Assembly (NCBI GenBank): GCA_040219555.1
Contig: JAVJSF010000014.1
Coordinates: forward strand, 1 to 64,000
Direction of reading: 5' to 3'
Origin: JAVJSF01 sp040219555
Lineage (GTDB): Bacteria; Actinomycetota; Thermoleophilia; Miltoncostaeales; Miltoncostaeaceae
DNA: 64,000 nt
Below the pieces are notes generated by a model. It worked only from the letters and a program-made list of their open reading frames with translations. It was not told where the DNA came from and did no database searches. Made by a program: the position numbers and the translations under genes. The stretch's first letter is position 1. Each line of letters starts with the position of its first letter. Positions 39,224-49,243 of this stretch are shown in pieces.

Positions 39224-40111
39224 ATGCCGCGCGTGAGCGCACCCGAGCCCGAGCCGACCCGCGACCTGCTGCAGACGCGCGTCGGCGTGCTGCTGGAGGC
39301 GCTGCCCTACATACGCCAGTTCGCCGGCGCCACCATCGTCATCAAGTACGGCGGCGCGGCCATGACCACCCCGGACCTGAAGGCCTCGTTCGCCCGGGAC
39401 GTGGCCCTGCTGAAGCTGGTGGGCATGAATCCCGTGGTGGTGCACGGCGGCGGGCCGGACATCTCGCGCTACTCGGACCGGCTGGGCCTGGAGGTGCGCT
39501 TCGTCCATGGCCTGCGCGTGACCGACGCCCCCACCATGGAGCTGGTGAAGATGGTGCTGGTGGGGAAGATCAACAAGGAGATCGTGGCCCAGATCCACCT
39601 GGCGGGCGTCTCGGCGGTGGGGCTCTCGGGCGACGACGGCGGCCTGATCCGGGCCGAGAAGGCCCAGAGCGACGCCGATCTGGGCTTCGTGGGCCGGGTG
39701 GTGGACTTCGACGTGCGCGTCCTGGAGCGCCTGCGCGACTTCGTGCCGGTGGTGGCCACCGTGGGCGTGGACGAGACCGGCCAGAGCTACAACATCAACG
39801 CCGACACCGTGGCCGGCCGCCTGGCCGCCGCGCTCGGCGCGCGAAAGGCGATCTTCCTGACCGACATCGAGGGGATCATGCGCGATGTCGCCGACCCGGC
39901 CAGCCGCATCAGCGAGTGCGACCTGGCCGACGTGCGGGACATGATCGACTCGGGCGCCGTCGCGGCCGGGATGATCCCCAAGCTCGCCGCGGTGGCCGAC
40001 GCGCTCGAGGGCGGGGTGGAGGCGGCCCACGTGGTGGACGGCCGCCAGCCGCACTCGGTGCTGGTGGAGGTCTTCACCGAACTCGGCATCGGCACCAAGA
40101 TCACCCGATGA
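39224..40111 (+). CDS. argB: Acetylglutamate kinase
   Basis: 295 residues. N-terminal helix EALPYIRQFAGATIVIKYGGAAM, the HGGGPDIS substrate loop, VGKINKEIV and NINADTVAGRLAAALGARK. Phosphorylates N-acetylglutamate, usually the arginine-inhibited step; the N-terminal helix of ~25 residues is of the arginine-sensitive kind. ATG at 39224 taken; GTG at 39233 (MSAPEPEP) sits seven bases after CACGAT and may be the leaderless start. Separated from argC-argJ by the opposite-strand metal operon. Overlaps argD by four bases. Confidence 0.95.
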   Translation: MPRVSAPEPEPTRDLLQTRVGVLLEALPYIRQFAGATIVIKYGGAAMTTPDLKASFARDVALLKLVGMNPVVVHGGGPDISRYSDRLGLEVRFVHGLRVTDAPTMELVKMVLVGKINKEIVAQIHLAGVSAVGLSGDDGGLIRAEKAQSDADLGFVGRVVDFDVRVLERLRDFVPVVATVGVDETGQSYNINADTVAGRLAAALGARKAIFLTDIEGIMRDVADPASRISECDLADVRDMIDSGAVAAGMIPKLAAVADALEGGVEAAHVVDGRQPHSVLVEVFTELGIGTKITR

Positions 40112-41286
40112 TCGACGAGGTCATCGTCGAGCGCGAGGCCGCCGCGCTCATGAGCAACTACCGCCGCCAGCCGGTCTGCTTCGTGAGCGGGCAGGGCGCG
40201 GTGCTGACGGCCGACGACGGGCGCGAGTACGTCGACTGCATGGCCGGCATCTCGATGAGCAACGTCGGCCACAGCCATCCGGCCGTGGTGGCGGCCATCG
40301 CCGACCAGGCCGGACGCCTCGTCAACACCTCGAACCTCTACTACACCGAGCCGATGATCGCGCTCGCGGAGTGGATCCGCGACAACTCGCTCGGCGGCCG
40401 CGTGTACTTCTGCAACTCGGGGGCCGAGGCCGCCGAGGCCGCCCTGAAGCTCGCCCGCAAGCGGGGAGGGCCCGACCGGCCCGAGGTGGTGGCGCTGGTC
40501 GACGGCTTCCACGGGCGCACCTACGGGGCGCTGTCGCTCACCGGCCAGGCCGGGAAGCAGGAGCCATTCCGGCCGCTGGTGCCCGGCGTCGTCCACGTGG
40601 AGCGCGACGACCTGGACGGCCTGCGGGCCGCGGTGGGTCCGCGCACCTGCGCGATCTTCCTGGAGGTGATCCAGGGCGAGATCGGGGTGCTGCCCGTCTC
40701 GGAACCCATGCTGCGCCTCGCCCGTGAGCTGGCGGACGAGCACGGTGCGCTGCTGGTGTTCGACGAGATCCAGACCGGCCTGTCGCGCACCGGGGACCTG
40801 TTCGCCTACCAGGGCGTCGGGGTGCAGCCCGATGTCATGTGCCTGGCCAAGAGCCTCGGTGCCGGCGTGCCCATCGGGGCGGTGGTGGCGCGCCCGGGGA
40901 TCGACGAGACCTTCCAGCCCGGCGACCACGGGTCGACCTTCGCCGGCGGGCCGCTGGCGTGTGCGGCGGGGCTCGCCGCGTGCCGGGTCCTGGCCGAGCC
41001 GGCGCTGCTGGCCCACGTGCGCGAGACGGGCGGGCGCCTGCTGGACGGCCTGCGGGCCCTGGTGGCCGACCGCGTGGCCGTCGAGGCGCGGGGGCGCGGG
41101 CTGATGTGCGCCATCGACCTGCCCACGGCGCGGGCCGGGGAAGTGGTCGACGCGATGCTGGCCGAGGGCTACCTGATCAACAACACCACCGCGCGAACCC
41201 TGCGTTTCCTGCCGCCCCTGGTGATCTCGGCCGAGCAGGTGGACGGCCTGCTGGCCGCGCTGCGGCGGGTGCTCGGCCGGGCCTAG
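40108..41286 (+). CDS. argD: Acetylornithine aminotransferase
   Basis: 392 residues, class III PLP aminotransferase. Phosphate-binding NSGAEAAEAALKLARK, FHGRTYGALSLTG, LLVFDEIQTGLSRTG with the PLP Asp, and the Schiff-base Lys in CLAKSLGAGVPIGA, then STFAGGPLACAAGLA. Converts N-acetylglutamate semialdehyde to N-acetylornithine. ATG overlaps the argB TGA. argF, argR and argH do not follow; the next gene is convergent. Confidence 0.95.
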   Translation: MIDEVIVEREAAALMSNYRRQPVCFVSGQGAVLTADDGREYVDCMAGISMSNVGHSHPAVVAAIADQAGRLVNTSNLYYTEPMIALAEWIRDNSLGGRVYFCNSGAEAAEAALKLARKRGGPDRPEVVALVDGFHGRTYGALSLTGQAGKQEPFRPLVPGVVHVERDDLDGLRAAVGPRTCAIFLEVIQGEIGVLPVSEPMLRLARELADEHGALLVFDEIQTGLSRTGDLFAYQGVGVQPDVMCLAKSLGAGVPIGAVVARPGIDETFQPGDHGSTFAGGPLACAAGLAACRVLAEPALLAHVRETGGRLLDGLRALVADRVAVEARGRGLMCAIDLPTARAGEVVDAMLAEGYLINNTTARTLRFLPPLVISAEQVDGLLAALRRVLGRA

Positions 41287-41313
41287 CGTCCCGCACCGGC
41301 GGGGCGGGGACCC

Positions 41314-42834
41314 TCAGGCTTCGACGAAGCGGCCGATGGTGCCCTGGGCGCGCACGCCGGGCAGCGCAGCGGCGAAGATGCGGTAGTAGGCCAGTTCCTC
41401 GCGGGTGCGCAGGGGCGGATCGATCGCCCCGCGCTCGCGCCGCAGGTCGTCGTCGCCGACGCTCGCCCCGAAGTGCTCGGCCAGTACCAGGTTCATGCCG
41501 GTGCCCCGGCCGAACTGCTCCTTGCGCCTCCAGAGGATCTCGTCGGGCAGCCAGCCCTCGAAGGCCCGCCGCAGCAGCCACTTCTCGGGGCGACCCTCAC
41601 CGGTGAGCTTCCAGGCCGGCGGCAGCGCCAGCGCCAGCTCCACCAGGTCGAGGTCGAGGAACGGGATGCGCGCCTCGAGGCCGTTGTCGCCGGCCACCCG
41701 GTCCACCCGCTGCAGGCCGCCGATGTGCAGGCCACGGATCGTCTCGACCAGCTCCGACTGCAGATCGTCGGCGATGTCGATGTCGCCGTAGTGCGCGTAG
41801 CCGGCGAACAGCTCGTCGGCGCCCTCGCCGATCAGCACGGCCTTCACGTGCTGTGCGGCCAGCTCGGCCACGAACTGGTTCGGCACCGTGCTGTGCACCA
41901 GCGTCGGGTCGAACGACTCGAGCATCTCGATGACGCCGGGGGTGGCGGCGATCGCCTCCGCGGGGCTGTAGATGCGCTCGTGGTGGTCGGTCCCCAGGTG
42001 ATCGGCCACGAGGCGCGCCGCGATGAGGTCGCCGCTGTCGGGCAGGCCGGCGACGAAGGTCTTGAGGGTCCCCCCCTCGCGGCGGGCCGCCCGCGCGGCG
42101 ATGGCCGCGACGACGCTCGAGTCGAGTCCGCCCGAGAGGAACGCCCCCACCGGCACGTCGGCGCGCATCGCGTGCTCGACGGCGCGCACCAGGGTCTCGC
42201 GGATCGCGTCGAGCACCCAGGCCGGCGGGTCCTCCTGGGGGTCCCGGCTGCGCATCAGCACCGGCGCCGCCACCGGGGCGGGACGGAAGGGCACCAGCCC
42301 CTCCCCCGGGGTCCACATGTGCCCGGGGGGGAACGGCTCGATCAGCGCCCGCCATTCCTCGTCGAAGGCCTTCAGCTCCGAGGCGAACAGGGTCGTCTCC
42401 TCGCCCCGGGCCCAGTAGAGCGGGGCGATGCCGAAGGTGTCGCGCGCCACGGCGAAGCGGCCGTCCTCGCCCGCGATCGCCAGCGCGAAGGTCCCCCAGA
42501 GGTGCTCGAAGGCCGCGGTGCCCTCATCGGCGAACAGCAGCAGCGCGGCCTCGTGGTCCGACCCGGTGCGGAAGCGCTCCTCGCCCAGCCGTCGTCGCAG
42601 GCGCCGGTGGTTGTAGACCTCGCCGTCGCCGACCAGCCACAGGCCACCGTCGCCCGTGCCCATCGGCTGGTCGCCGCCCTCGGGATCCACGATCGCCAGC
42701 CGGCGGTGGCCCAGCCACGCGCCGGCCACCTGGCGCTCGCCCTGGCCGTCCGGGCCCCGGTGCGCCAGACGCGCCAGCATCCGGCGGCCCACCTCTGGGT
42801 CGAGAGATCCGTGCGCCGCCACCAGCCCCGACAT
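41314..42834 (-). CDS. Asparagine synthetase-like amidotransferase with degenerate glutaminase site
   Basis: 506 residues, class II amidotransferase + ATP-PPi synthetase. The synthetase half is intact: PPi loop SGGLDSSVVAAIAAR, IGEGADELFAGY and ARIPFLDLDLVE. The N-terminal domain keeps HRGPDGQG, RRLAIVDPEGGDQPM and a SDHEA acid, but the essential Cys after the initiator Met is Ser (MSGLVAA), and the NGEIYNH segment is GDGEVYNH, replacing the oxyanion Asn by Asp. AsnB normally hydrolyses glutamine here, so this copy probably uses free ammonia, a partner, or makes another amide. The ATG with GGGAGCGG upstream is the only sensible start. Confidence 0.85.
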   Translation of the reverse strand: MSGLVAAHGSLDPEVGRRMLARLAHRGPDGQGERQVAGAWLGHRRLAIVDPEGGDQPMGTGDGGLWLVGDGEVYNHRRLRRRLGEERFRTGSDHEAALLLFADEGTAAFEHLWGTFALAIAGEDGRFAVARDTFGIAPLYWARGEETTLFASELKAFDEEWRALIEPFPPGHMWTPGEGLVPFRPAPVAAPVLMRSRDPQEDPPAWVLDAIRETLVRAVEHAMRADVPVGAFLSGGLDSSVVAAIAARAARREGGTLKTFVAGLPDSGDLIAARLVADHLGTDHHERIYSPAEAIAATPGVIEMLESFDPTLVHSTVPNQFVAELAAQHVKAVLIGEGADELFAGYAHYGDIDIADDLQSELVETIRGLHIGGLQRVDRVAGDNGLEARIPFLDLDLVELALALPPAWKLTGEGRPEKWLLRRAFEGWLPDEILWRRKEQFGRGTGMNLVLAEHFGASVGDDDLRRERGAIDPPLRTREELAYYRIFAAALPGVRAQGTIGRFVEA

Positions 42835-43013
42835 TTTCCGCTCCCTGTGCTCGGAGACCACCGTGCCGTGTCCCTCATGCTGGCCCATCCGGGTCCGGGG
42901 CGCCCTCCCCGGGGGCTGCGTCCCCCCGCGGCGAGGCGGTTTGCAGGGATTTCGGGGTGATATGGGGCTGCGGCGTTTGCCGATGCGTAACCCTTGCGGC
43001 AGGACCCCTTCGG

Positions 43014-43019
43014 TAGCCT
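43014..43019 (+). promoter_or_regulatory. -10 of the MacB/FtsX-type ABC operon
   Basis: TAGCCT about 30 bases before the GTG of the ATPase gene, followed by an AGGAGG ribosome-binding site (43040-43045). The 42835-43013 intergenic sequence otherwise shows only GC-rich inverted repeats. Confidence 0.4.
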
Positions 43020-43050
43020 CGCGCCGACGATCCCGAGCCAGGAGGCCGGC

Positions 43051-43833
<783 letters not shown>

Positions 43834-43834
43834 C

Positions 43835-46363
43835 ATGTGGCGCCTGACGCTCAAGAGCATCATCGCCCAGAAGATCCGCCTCGCCCTCACCGGCCTCGCG
43901 GTGATGATCGGCGTGGCGTTCATCTCGGGGACCTTCGTGTTCGGCGACACGCTGAACAAGGCGTTCGACAACCTGTTCGCCGGGATCTACGCCACCACCG
44001 ACGTGGTCGTGCGCGGATCCGATGCCGTGTCGGCCGAGGCGCGGCCGCCCCTCGACGCGGCCGTCCTCGATCGCGTGCGCGGGGTCGAGGGGGTGGCCGA
44101 GGTCAGCGGCGGGGTGGCCGGGACCGCCCAGCTCATCGACGCCGACGGCGATGTGGTGACCACCGGCGGCGGCCCGGCGCAGGGGTTCTCGTGGGGCGGC
44201 GACAGCTCGCTGAACCCCATGAACATCTCCGAGGGTGAGGCGCCCTCGGGCCCGGGCGAGGTGGTCATCGAGGAGCAGACCGCCGAGCGGGGCGACTTCT
44301 CGGTGGGGCAGGAGGTGCGCATCACGCTCCCCGTGGGCACCGAGAGCTTCACCGTGGTGGGCCTGGCCCGCCTGGGCGACGGCAGCGACTCGCTGGCCGG
44401 CGCCACGACGGCCTTCTTCGACTTCGACGAGTCCCAGCGCATCTTCGAGCGCGAGGGGCTGCTGGACGAGATCAGCGTGGCCGGCGACGGCTCGGTCTCC
44501 GACGAGGAGCTGCGCGACCGCATCCGCGAGGAGGTGGGCGGTGACGGGGTGCAGGTGGCCACCGCCGCCGAGGTGTCCGCCCAGCAGTCCCAGCAGATCA
44601 AGGACGACCTGAGCTTCCTCACCACCTTCCTGCTGGTGTTCGGCTTCATCGCGGTGTTCGTGGCCGCGTTCATCATCTTCAACACGTTCAACATCACCGT
44701 GGCCCAGCGCGCCCGCCAGCTGGCCATGCTGCGCGCCGTGGGCGCCAGCGGCGGGCAGGTGACGCGGCTGGTGGTGGCCGAGGCGTTCGTGGTCGGCGTG
44801 ATCGCATCGGTGATCGGTCTGCTGGTGGGCTTCCTGGTGGCCATCGGCGTCCAGGCCCTGTTCCGCGGCTTCGGCGCGAGCCTGCCCACGACCACCCTGC
44901 AACTGGAGCCGCGCACCATCCTGGTGGGGCTCCTGGTGGGCGTGGGCGTGACGGTGGTGGCCGCGCTGGTCCCCGCCGTGCGCGCCGCCAGGCTCCCGCC
45001 GATCGCGGCCCTGCGCGAGGACTTCTCGCTGCCCACCGGTTCGCGCACCCGCCGCCTGATCGTGGGCGGGGTCGTGACCGTGGCGGGCGCGGTGCTGATC
45101 GGCCTGGCCCTCAGCTCGGAGGGGGCCGTCCAGCAGATCTTCACCCTCCTCGGCGCCGGAGCGCTGCTGGTGTTCGTGGGCGTGGCCATGCTGGCCCCGC
45201 TGGTGGCCGCGCCTGTGGCGCGGCTGCTGGGGGCCCCGATGGCCGCGCTGGGCGGGGTGCCCGGGCGCCTCGGGCGGGGCAACGCGATGCGGAACCCGTT
45301 GCGCACCTCCCAGACCGCCACCGCGCTGACCATCGGCATGGCGCTGGTCACCTTCGTGACCATCTTCGCGGTGTCGCTGTCCCAGACGTTCGCGGGCGAG
45401 ATCGACCGCCAGCTCAAGGCCGACCTGGTGGTCTACGACGAGGCCAGTTTCTTCGGCTTCACGCCGGCGGCCGCGGGCTCCATCGAGGCGCTGGACGACG
45501 TGGATGCCGTGACCGCGGTGCGCACCGGCCCGGTGCGGGTGGACGGCGACACCGAGGTGGTCTCGGCCGTCGATCCCGCCCTGGCGGTGGACTCCTACGA
45601 CCCCGAGTTCACCTCGGGTGGCTGGGAGGACCTGCGGTCCGGGACCATCCTGCTGCAGACCGACTTCGCGTCCGACCGCGACCTCGAGGTGGGGGGGTCG
45701 GTGATGTTGCAGATGCCCGTGGGCCCGGCGCGCGAGATGCGCGTGGTGGGTGTCTACGAGGCGCTGACGGTGGGCGCGATGCTCATTCCGCTCTCCGATT
45801 ACGTGGAGGGCTTCGCCACCCAGGCCGACATCGTGCTGTTCGTCAACGGCCGCGAGGGCGTGGACCCCGTGGCGCTGCAGGGGTCGGTCGAGACGGCTAT
45901 GGAGGAGTACCCCTCGCTCAGCGTCCAGAACCAGCAGGAGTACAAGGAGTACATCGAGGGCCAGGTGAACCAGTTCCTCGGTCTGATCTACGCCCTGCTG
46001 GGGCTGGCGATCATCATCGCGATCTTCGGCATCGTGAACACGCTGGCGCTGTCGGTGTTCGAGCGCACGCGCGAGATCGGGCTGCTGCGGGCCGTGGGTC
46101 TCAGCTCGCGTCAGGCCCGGCGGATGGTGCGCTACGAGGCGGTCATCGTGGCCGTGCTCGGCGCGTTGCTGGGCGCCGTGGTGGGCGTGGCCTTCGGGAT
46201 CGTCACGGTGATGGCCGTGGAGGAGGTCAGCGAGCTGGCCGTGCCGGTCGGCCGGATCCTGGTGTTCCTGGTGGTCGCGGCGCTGGCCGGGGTCCTGGCG
46301 GCGGTGCTGCCGGCCCGGCGGGCGGCGCGCCTGGACGTCCTGCGGGCCGTCACCACCGACTAG
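43835..46363 (+). CDS. FtsX-like ABC transporter permease (MacB-type, duplicated)
   Basis: 842 residues with two FtsX modules. A TM1 (MWRLTLKSIIAQKIRLALTG) and large extracytoplasmic domain precede three helices near 265-390. A fourth central helix pair follows, then a second extracytoplasmic domain and three C-terminal helices (LGLIYALLGLAIIIAIFGIVNTLALSV, with ERTREIGLLRAVGLSSRQARRMV). Ten-helix actinobacterial permeases of this kind export lipids, peptides or transmit force. One base separates it from the ATPase stop. A perfect hairpin follows the stop codon. Confidence 0.92.
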   Translation: MWRLTLKSIIAQKIRLALTGLAVMIGVAFISGTFVFGDTLNKAFDNLFAGIYATTDVVVRGSDAVSAEARPPLDAAVLDRVRGVEGVAEVSGGVAGTAQLIDADGDVVTTGGGPAQGFSWGGDSSLNPMNISEGEAPSGPGEVVIEEQTAERGDFSVGQEVRITLPVGTESFTVVGLARLGDGSDSLAGATTAFFDFDESQRIFEREGLLDEISVAGDGSVSDEELRDRIREEVGGDGVQVATAAEVSAQQSQQIKDDLSFLTTFLLVFGFIAVFVAAFIIFNTFNITVAQRARQLAMLRAVGASGGQVTRLVVAEAFVVGVIASVIGLLVGFLVAIGVQALFRGFGASLPTTTLQLEPRTILVGLLVGVGVTVVAALVPAVRAARLPPIAALREDFSLPTGSRTRRLIVGGVVTVAGAVLIGLALSSEGAVQQIFTLLGAGALLVFVGVAMLAPLVAAPVARLLGAPMAALGGVPGRLGRGNAMRNPLRTSQTATALTIGMALVTFVTIFAVSLSQTFAGEIDRQLKADLVVYDEASFFGFTPAAAGSIEALDDVDAVTAVRTGPVRVDGDTEVVSAVDPALAVDSYDPEFTSGGWEDLRSGTILLQTDFASDRDLEVGGSVMLQMPVGPAREMRVVGVYEALTVGAMLIPLSDYVEGFATQADIVLFVNGREGVDPVALQGSVETAMEEYPSLSVQNQQEYKEYIEGQVNQFLGLIYALLGLAIIIAIFGIVNTLALSVFERTREIGLLRAVGLSSRQARRMVRYEAVIVAVLGALLGAVVGVAFGIVTVMAVEEVSELAVPVGRILVFLVVAALAGVLAAVLPARRAARLDVLRAVTTD

Positions 46364-46371
46364 GGATCACT

Positions 46372-46398
46372 CCGGCGGGCGCGTCGTGCGCCCGCCGG
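46372..46398. terminator. Bidirectional terminator hairpin
   Basis: Perfect 11-bp inverted repeat CCGGCGGGCGC / GCGCCCGCCGG with a five-base loop, filling the 39-bp gap between two convergent genes. No T-tract on either side, as is common for GC-rich terminators. Confidence 0.65.
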
Positions 46399-46402
46399 CC
46401 CC

Positions 46403-46864
46403 TCACGCCGCCCGGGCGCCCCGCTCGCGGGGCCGGAAGTCGGCGACGACCTCCGTGCCCGGTCCCGCGGGCCGCAACTCCAACCGTTCGGTGAGGCGCT
46501 CCATGATGTAGAGACCGCGCCCGTGGGCGCTGGTGGCCGCGGGCGGCCCCGAGGGCAGCACCGGCTGGCACGCCCCCGGGCGCCCCTGGTCGCGGACGAT
46601 CAACTCGGCACCCGCGGCGTCGGCGCTCAGGCGCACCTGCACCTCGGCGCCGTGGACCGATCCGTGCTCGATGGCGTTGCTGATCGCCTCGCTGGCCGCC
46701 AGCAGCACCCTGCAGGTGGGCTCGCCGGCCCAGCCCTCGCGGGTCAGCAGGGCGACGATCGTGAAGCGCACGAACGGGACGGCCGCATGATCGGCCGGGA
46801 TCCTGAGGGCGGTGGAGACGCCGTGGGGGATCGCTGTCACCCGTCGTGGAGTGGTCGCCTGCAT
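46403..46864 (-). CDS. RsbW-like anti-sigma factor / serine kinase ATPase
   Basis: 153 residues, HATPase_c_2 fold. The N-box reads EAISNAIEHG, the G1-like segment IVRDQGRPG and the G2-like segment GRGLYIMERL. Proteins of this group bind sigma factors or phosphorylate anti-anti-sigma partners; neither partner is adjacent. ATG (MQATTPRR) is preceded by TAGGCT at four bases, so the transcript may be leaderless or start slightly downstream. Convergent with the ABC permease. Confidence 0.83.
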   Translation of the reverse strand: MQATTPRRVTAIPHGVSTALRIPADHAAVPFVRFTIVALLTREGWAGEPTCRVLLAASEAISNAIEHGSVHGAEVQVRLSADAAGAELIVRDQGRPGACQPVLPSGPPAATSAHGRGLYIMERLTERLELRPAGPGTEVVADFRPRERGARAA

Positions 46865-46978
46865 GAACAGCCTATCGGCACCCCCCGGACGGTTGTCCAC
46901 CCCGGCGCCACACGGGGGCGTTCGTCACCCCGCCGGCGGGGTGCCCGCCGGCCCTCGGGCCGGCGGGCCCGAGCGGGT

Positions 46979-46984
46979 TACACT
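46979..46984 (+). promoter_or_regulatory. -10 of argG
   Basis: TACACT about 31 bases before the argG GTG, with CGGAGG as ribosome-binding site between. GC-rich inverted repeats (GCCGGCGGG/CCCGCCGGC type) lie just upstream in the intergenic region. Confidence 0.4.
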
Positions 46985-47015
46985 CCTGCGGATCACCCGG
47001 ACCGGAGGCCCCCAC

Positions 47016-48278
47016 GTGCCCGAGCATCGCCCAACCCCGCCAGTGGCGGGGTACCTCGCCGAACCCCACGAGGTGCACCGCGTGGTGCTGCTCTACTCGG
47101 GCGGGCTCGACACCTCGGTGATGCTGAAGTGGATCCAGGACGAGTACGACGCCGAGGTGATCGCGCTCTGCGTCGACCTGGGCCAGCCGGCCGACGACTT
47201 CGAGGCCGTGCGCCTGAAGGCCCTGAACCTCGGCGCCGTCGAGAGCCTGGTGGTCGACGCCAAGGAGGAGTTCGTCCGTGATTACGTGGCGCCCTCCATC
47301 CGCGCCAACGCCCGCTACCAGGGCGGCTACCCCCTGTTCACCACCCTCGGCCGGCCCCTGCTGGCCAAGCTCGCGGTCCAGGTGGCGCGGGAGCACGACG
47401 CCGACACCGTGGCCCACGGCTGCACCGGCAAGGGGAACGACCAGGTGCGCATCGAGGCGACCGTCGCCACGCTGGCGCCCGAGCTCAGGGTGATCGCGCC
47501 GGTGCGCGAGTGGGCCATGGGTCGCGACGAGGAGATCGCCTACGCCGAGGAGCACGGCATCCCGGTCACCTCCACGGTGGCGCGGCCGTACTCGATCGAC
47601 GACAACCTGTGGGGCCGCTCCAGCGAGGGCGGGACCATCGAGGACCTCGAGACGGCACCTCCGGACGACGTCTTCGAGCTGGTCACGCATCCCACCAAGG
47701 CCCCGGATCGTGAGGAGGACGTGGTCCTCGGCTTCCGGGACGGTCTCCCGGTGAGCCTGGACGGGGTCGAGATGGGCCTGGTGGAGCTGATCCAGCGCGT
47801 GGCCGAGATCGGCTGCCGCAACGGCGTGGGCATCGTCGACCACATCGAGGACCGGGTGGTGGGGCTGAAGGTGCGCGACCTCTACGAGGTGCCGGCCGCC
47901 GAGATCATCCTCACCGCCCACCGGGAGCTCGAGAAGCTGGTGTGCACCGGCCGCGAGAACCACCTCAAGCCGACCCTGGACGCTCTGTGGGCCCAGCTCG
48001 CCTACGAGGGGCTGTGGTACGAGCCGCTGCTGGCCGACATCAACGCCTTCATGGACGCGGTGAACGCGCGCGTGGAGGGGCAGATCACGATGCGTCTCTA
48101 CAAGGGCAACGCCGTCGCCGTGACGCGCGCCTCGCCGAACGCCCTGTACGACAAGAGCCTGGCCACCTTCAACGCCGACGCCAGCTTCGCGCAGGGCGCG
48201 GCGCCGGGCTTCATCGAGTTGCACTCGCTCCAGAGCCGTATGGCCCACCGCATCGCGACCGCCCGGGCGGAGGGATGA
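47016..48278 (+). CDS. argG: Argininosuccinate synthase
   Basis: 420 residues. N-type ATP pyrophosphatase P-loop YSGGLDTSVML near residue 29, HGCTGKGNDQVRIE, REWAMGRDEEIAYAEEHGIPV and YSIDDNLWGRSSEGG. Joins citrulline and aspartate using ATP. The GTG lies seven bases after CGGAGG. The first ~20 residues are extra relative to most homologues but contain no alternative start. Not adjacent to argH; instead two propeller-like genes follow, the first overlapping by ATGA. Confidence 0.96.
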   Translation: MPEHRPTPPVAGYLAEPHEVHRVVLLYSGGLDTSVMLKWIQDEYDAEVIALCVDLGQPADDFEAVRLKALNLGAVESLVVDAKEEFVRDYVAPSIRANARYQGGYPLFTTLGRPLLAKLAVQVAREHDADTVAHGCTGKGNDQVRIEATVATLAPELRVIAPVREWAMGRDEEIAYAEEHGIPVTSTVARPYSIDDNLWGRSSEGGTIEDLETAPPDDVFELVTHPTKAPDREEDVVLGFRDGLPVSLDGVEMGLVELIQRVAEIGCRNGVGIVDHIEDRVVGLKVRDLYEVPAAEIILTAHRELEKLVCTGRENHLKPTLDALWAQLAYEGLWYEPLLADINAFMDAVNARVEGQITMRLYKGNAVAVTRASPNALYDKSLATFNADASFAQGAAPGFIELHSLQSRMAHRIATARAEG

Positions 48279-49240
48279 GGCGGGGCGCCGCCGAGCCGCG
48301 TCTGGCGGTGGACCCGTCGCTGGCGCCGGCCTTCGCGCGCGTGGCGATCGGCAACCGCGGCCTGCGCCTGGTCCCGGCCGACCCGCCCGAGGGCGTGCCC
48401 ACCGCGGCGGCGCGCGACCTGATCCTCGAGTCGGGTGCCCCGGTGGGGCTGCGCTCGGCGGCGCTGGTCAACGACGGGACGCTCGCCTTCGGCCTGGGTG
48501 CCCTGGGCGGCGTGGCCTACAGCGTCGGCGTTCCGCGCGTGCGGGTGATCCACGACCGCCGCCCGCCCGGGGTGGATGCGGTGGTCGGCTCGGCCCTGGT
48601 GAACGCCGGCCTGATGCACTCCGACGGAGGCTGGCGCTGCGTGGTGCTGCCCTCCCTGGGGGACGTGGCGGCCGATCTGGGCCCCGGGCCCGCCGCCGTG
48701 AGCCACGACGGGCGCACGCTGGCCGTGGCCGACGTGGACGTGGTGATCGTGGCCCCGCTGCGCGGTGAGGGCTCCCAGGACGAGCACCCCGGACCCGTTG
48801 ACGCGCTGGCCTTCGACGGCGACGGGACCCTCTGGGCGGCCCGCGGCGCTGCCGTCGGCGCGCCCGGCGTGGCGGCCGGCGAGGGCCCGGCGGTGGTGGC
48901 GCTGGCCGGCGCGGCGCGCGCGCCGCGGGTGGCCGCCCTGCACGAGGACGGGTCGGTGAGCGTGTGGCAGGCCGGCGCCGCCGGGCCCGTGTCGCGCCTG
49001 GACGCCCCCGTGCCCGGCGCGGGCACCATCGTCCTCAGCGCCGACGGCGAGCGCGTGGAGCTAGGCGTCCCGGTGGGTGACGCGCCCGCCGCGGCGGTGG
49101 TGCGCGTGGCCGACGGGGCGATGGAGCGCCGGGTGGAGGGCGCCCGCGTCGTCGCCGAGACCCCTTCGCGCCAGGCGCTGTTCGTCGCCGGCGACTGGGG
49201 CTCGGCATGGTTGATCGAGCCTCCTGAGAGCAAGGAGTAA
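48275..49240 (+). CDS. Propeller-like protein of unknown function, coupled to argG
   Basis: 321 residues, no signal peptide or membrane segment. The sequence is a run of short beta-strand repeats (DGTLAFGLGALGGVAYSVG, DGGWRCVVLPSLGDVA, HDGRTLAVADVDVVIVAPL, FDGDGTLWAARGAAV, EDGSVSVWQAG) with the DG/GxLxxA periodicity of WD40-like or NHL-type beta-propellers. The ATG overlaps the argG stop. A cytoplasmic binding or scaffold role is plausible but no family is recognised. Confidence 0.65.
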   Translation: MRRGAAEPRLAVDPSLAPAFARVAIGNRGLRLVPADPPEGVPTAAARDLILESGAPVGLRSAALVNDGTLAFGLGALGGVAYSVGVPRVRVIHDRRPPGVDAVVGSALVNAGLMHSDGGWRCVVLPSLGDVAADLGPGPAAVSHDGRTLAVADVDVVIVAPLRGEGSQDEHPGPVDALAFDGDGTLWAARGAAVGAPGVAAGEGPAVVALAGAARAPRVAALHEDGSVSVWQAGAAGPVSRLDAPVPGAGTIVLSADGERVELGVPVGDAPAAAVVRVADGAMERRVEGARVVAETPSRQALFVAGDWGSAWLIEPPESKE

Positions 49241-49243
49241 CCG

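Noticed and set aside
41287..41313. Terminator between convergent argD and the AsnB-like gene
   Set aside because: Only a 5-bp GTCCC/GGGAC pairing with a large loop is present; too weak to call.
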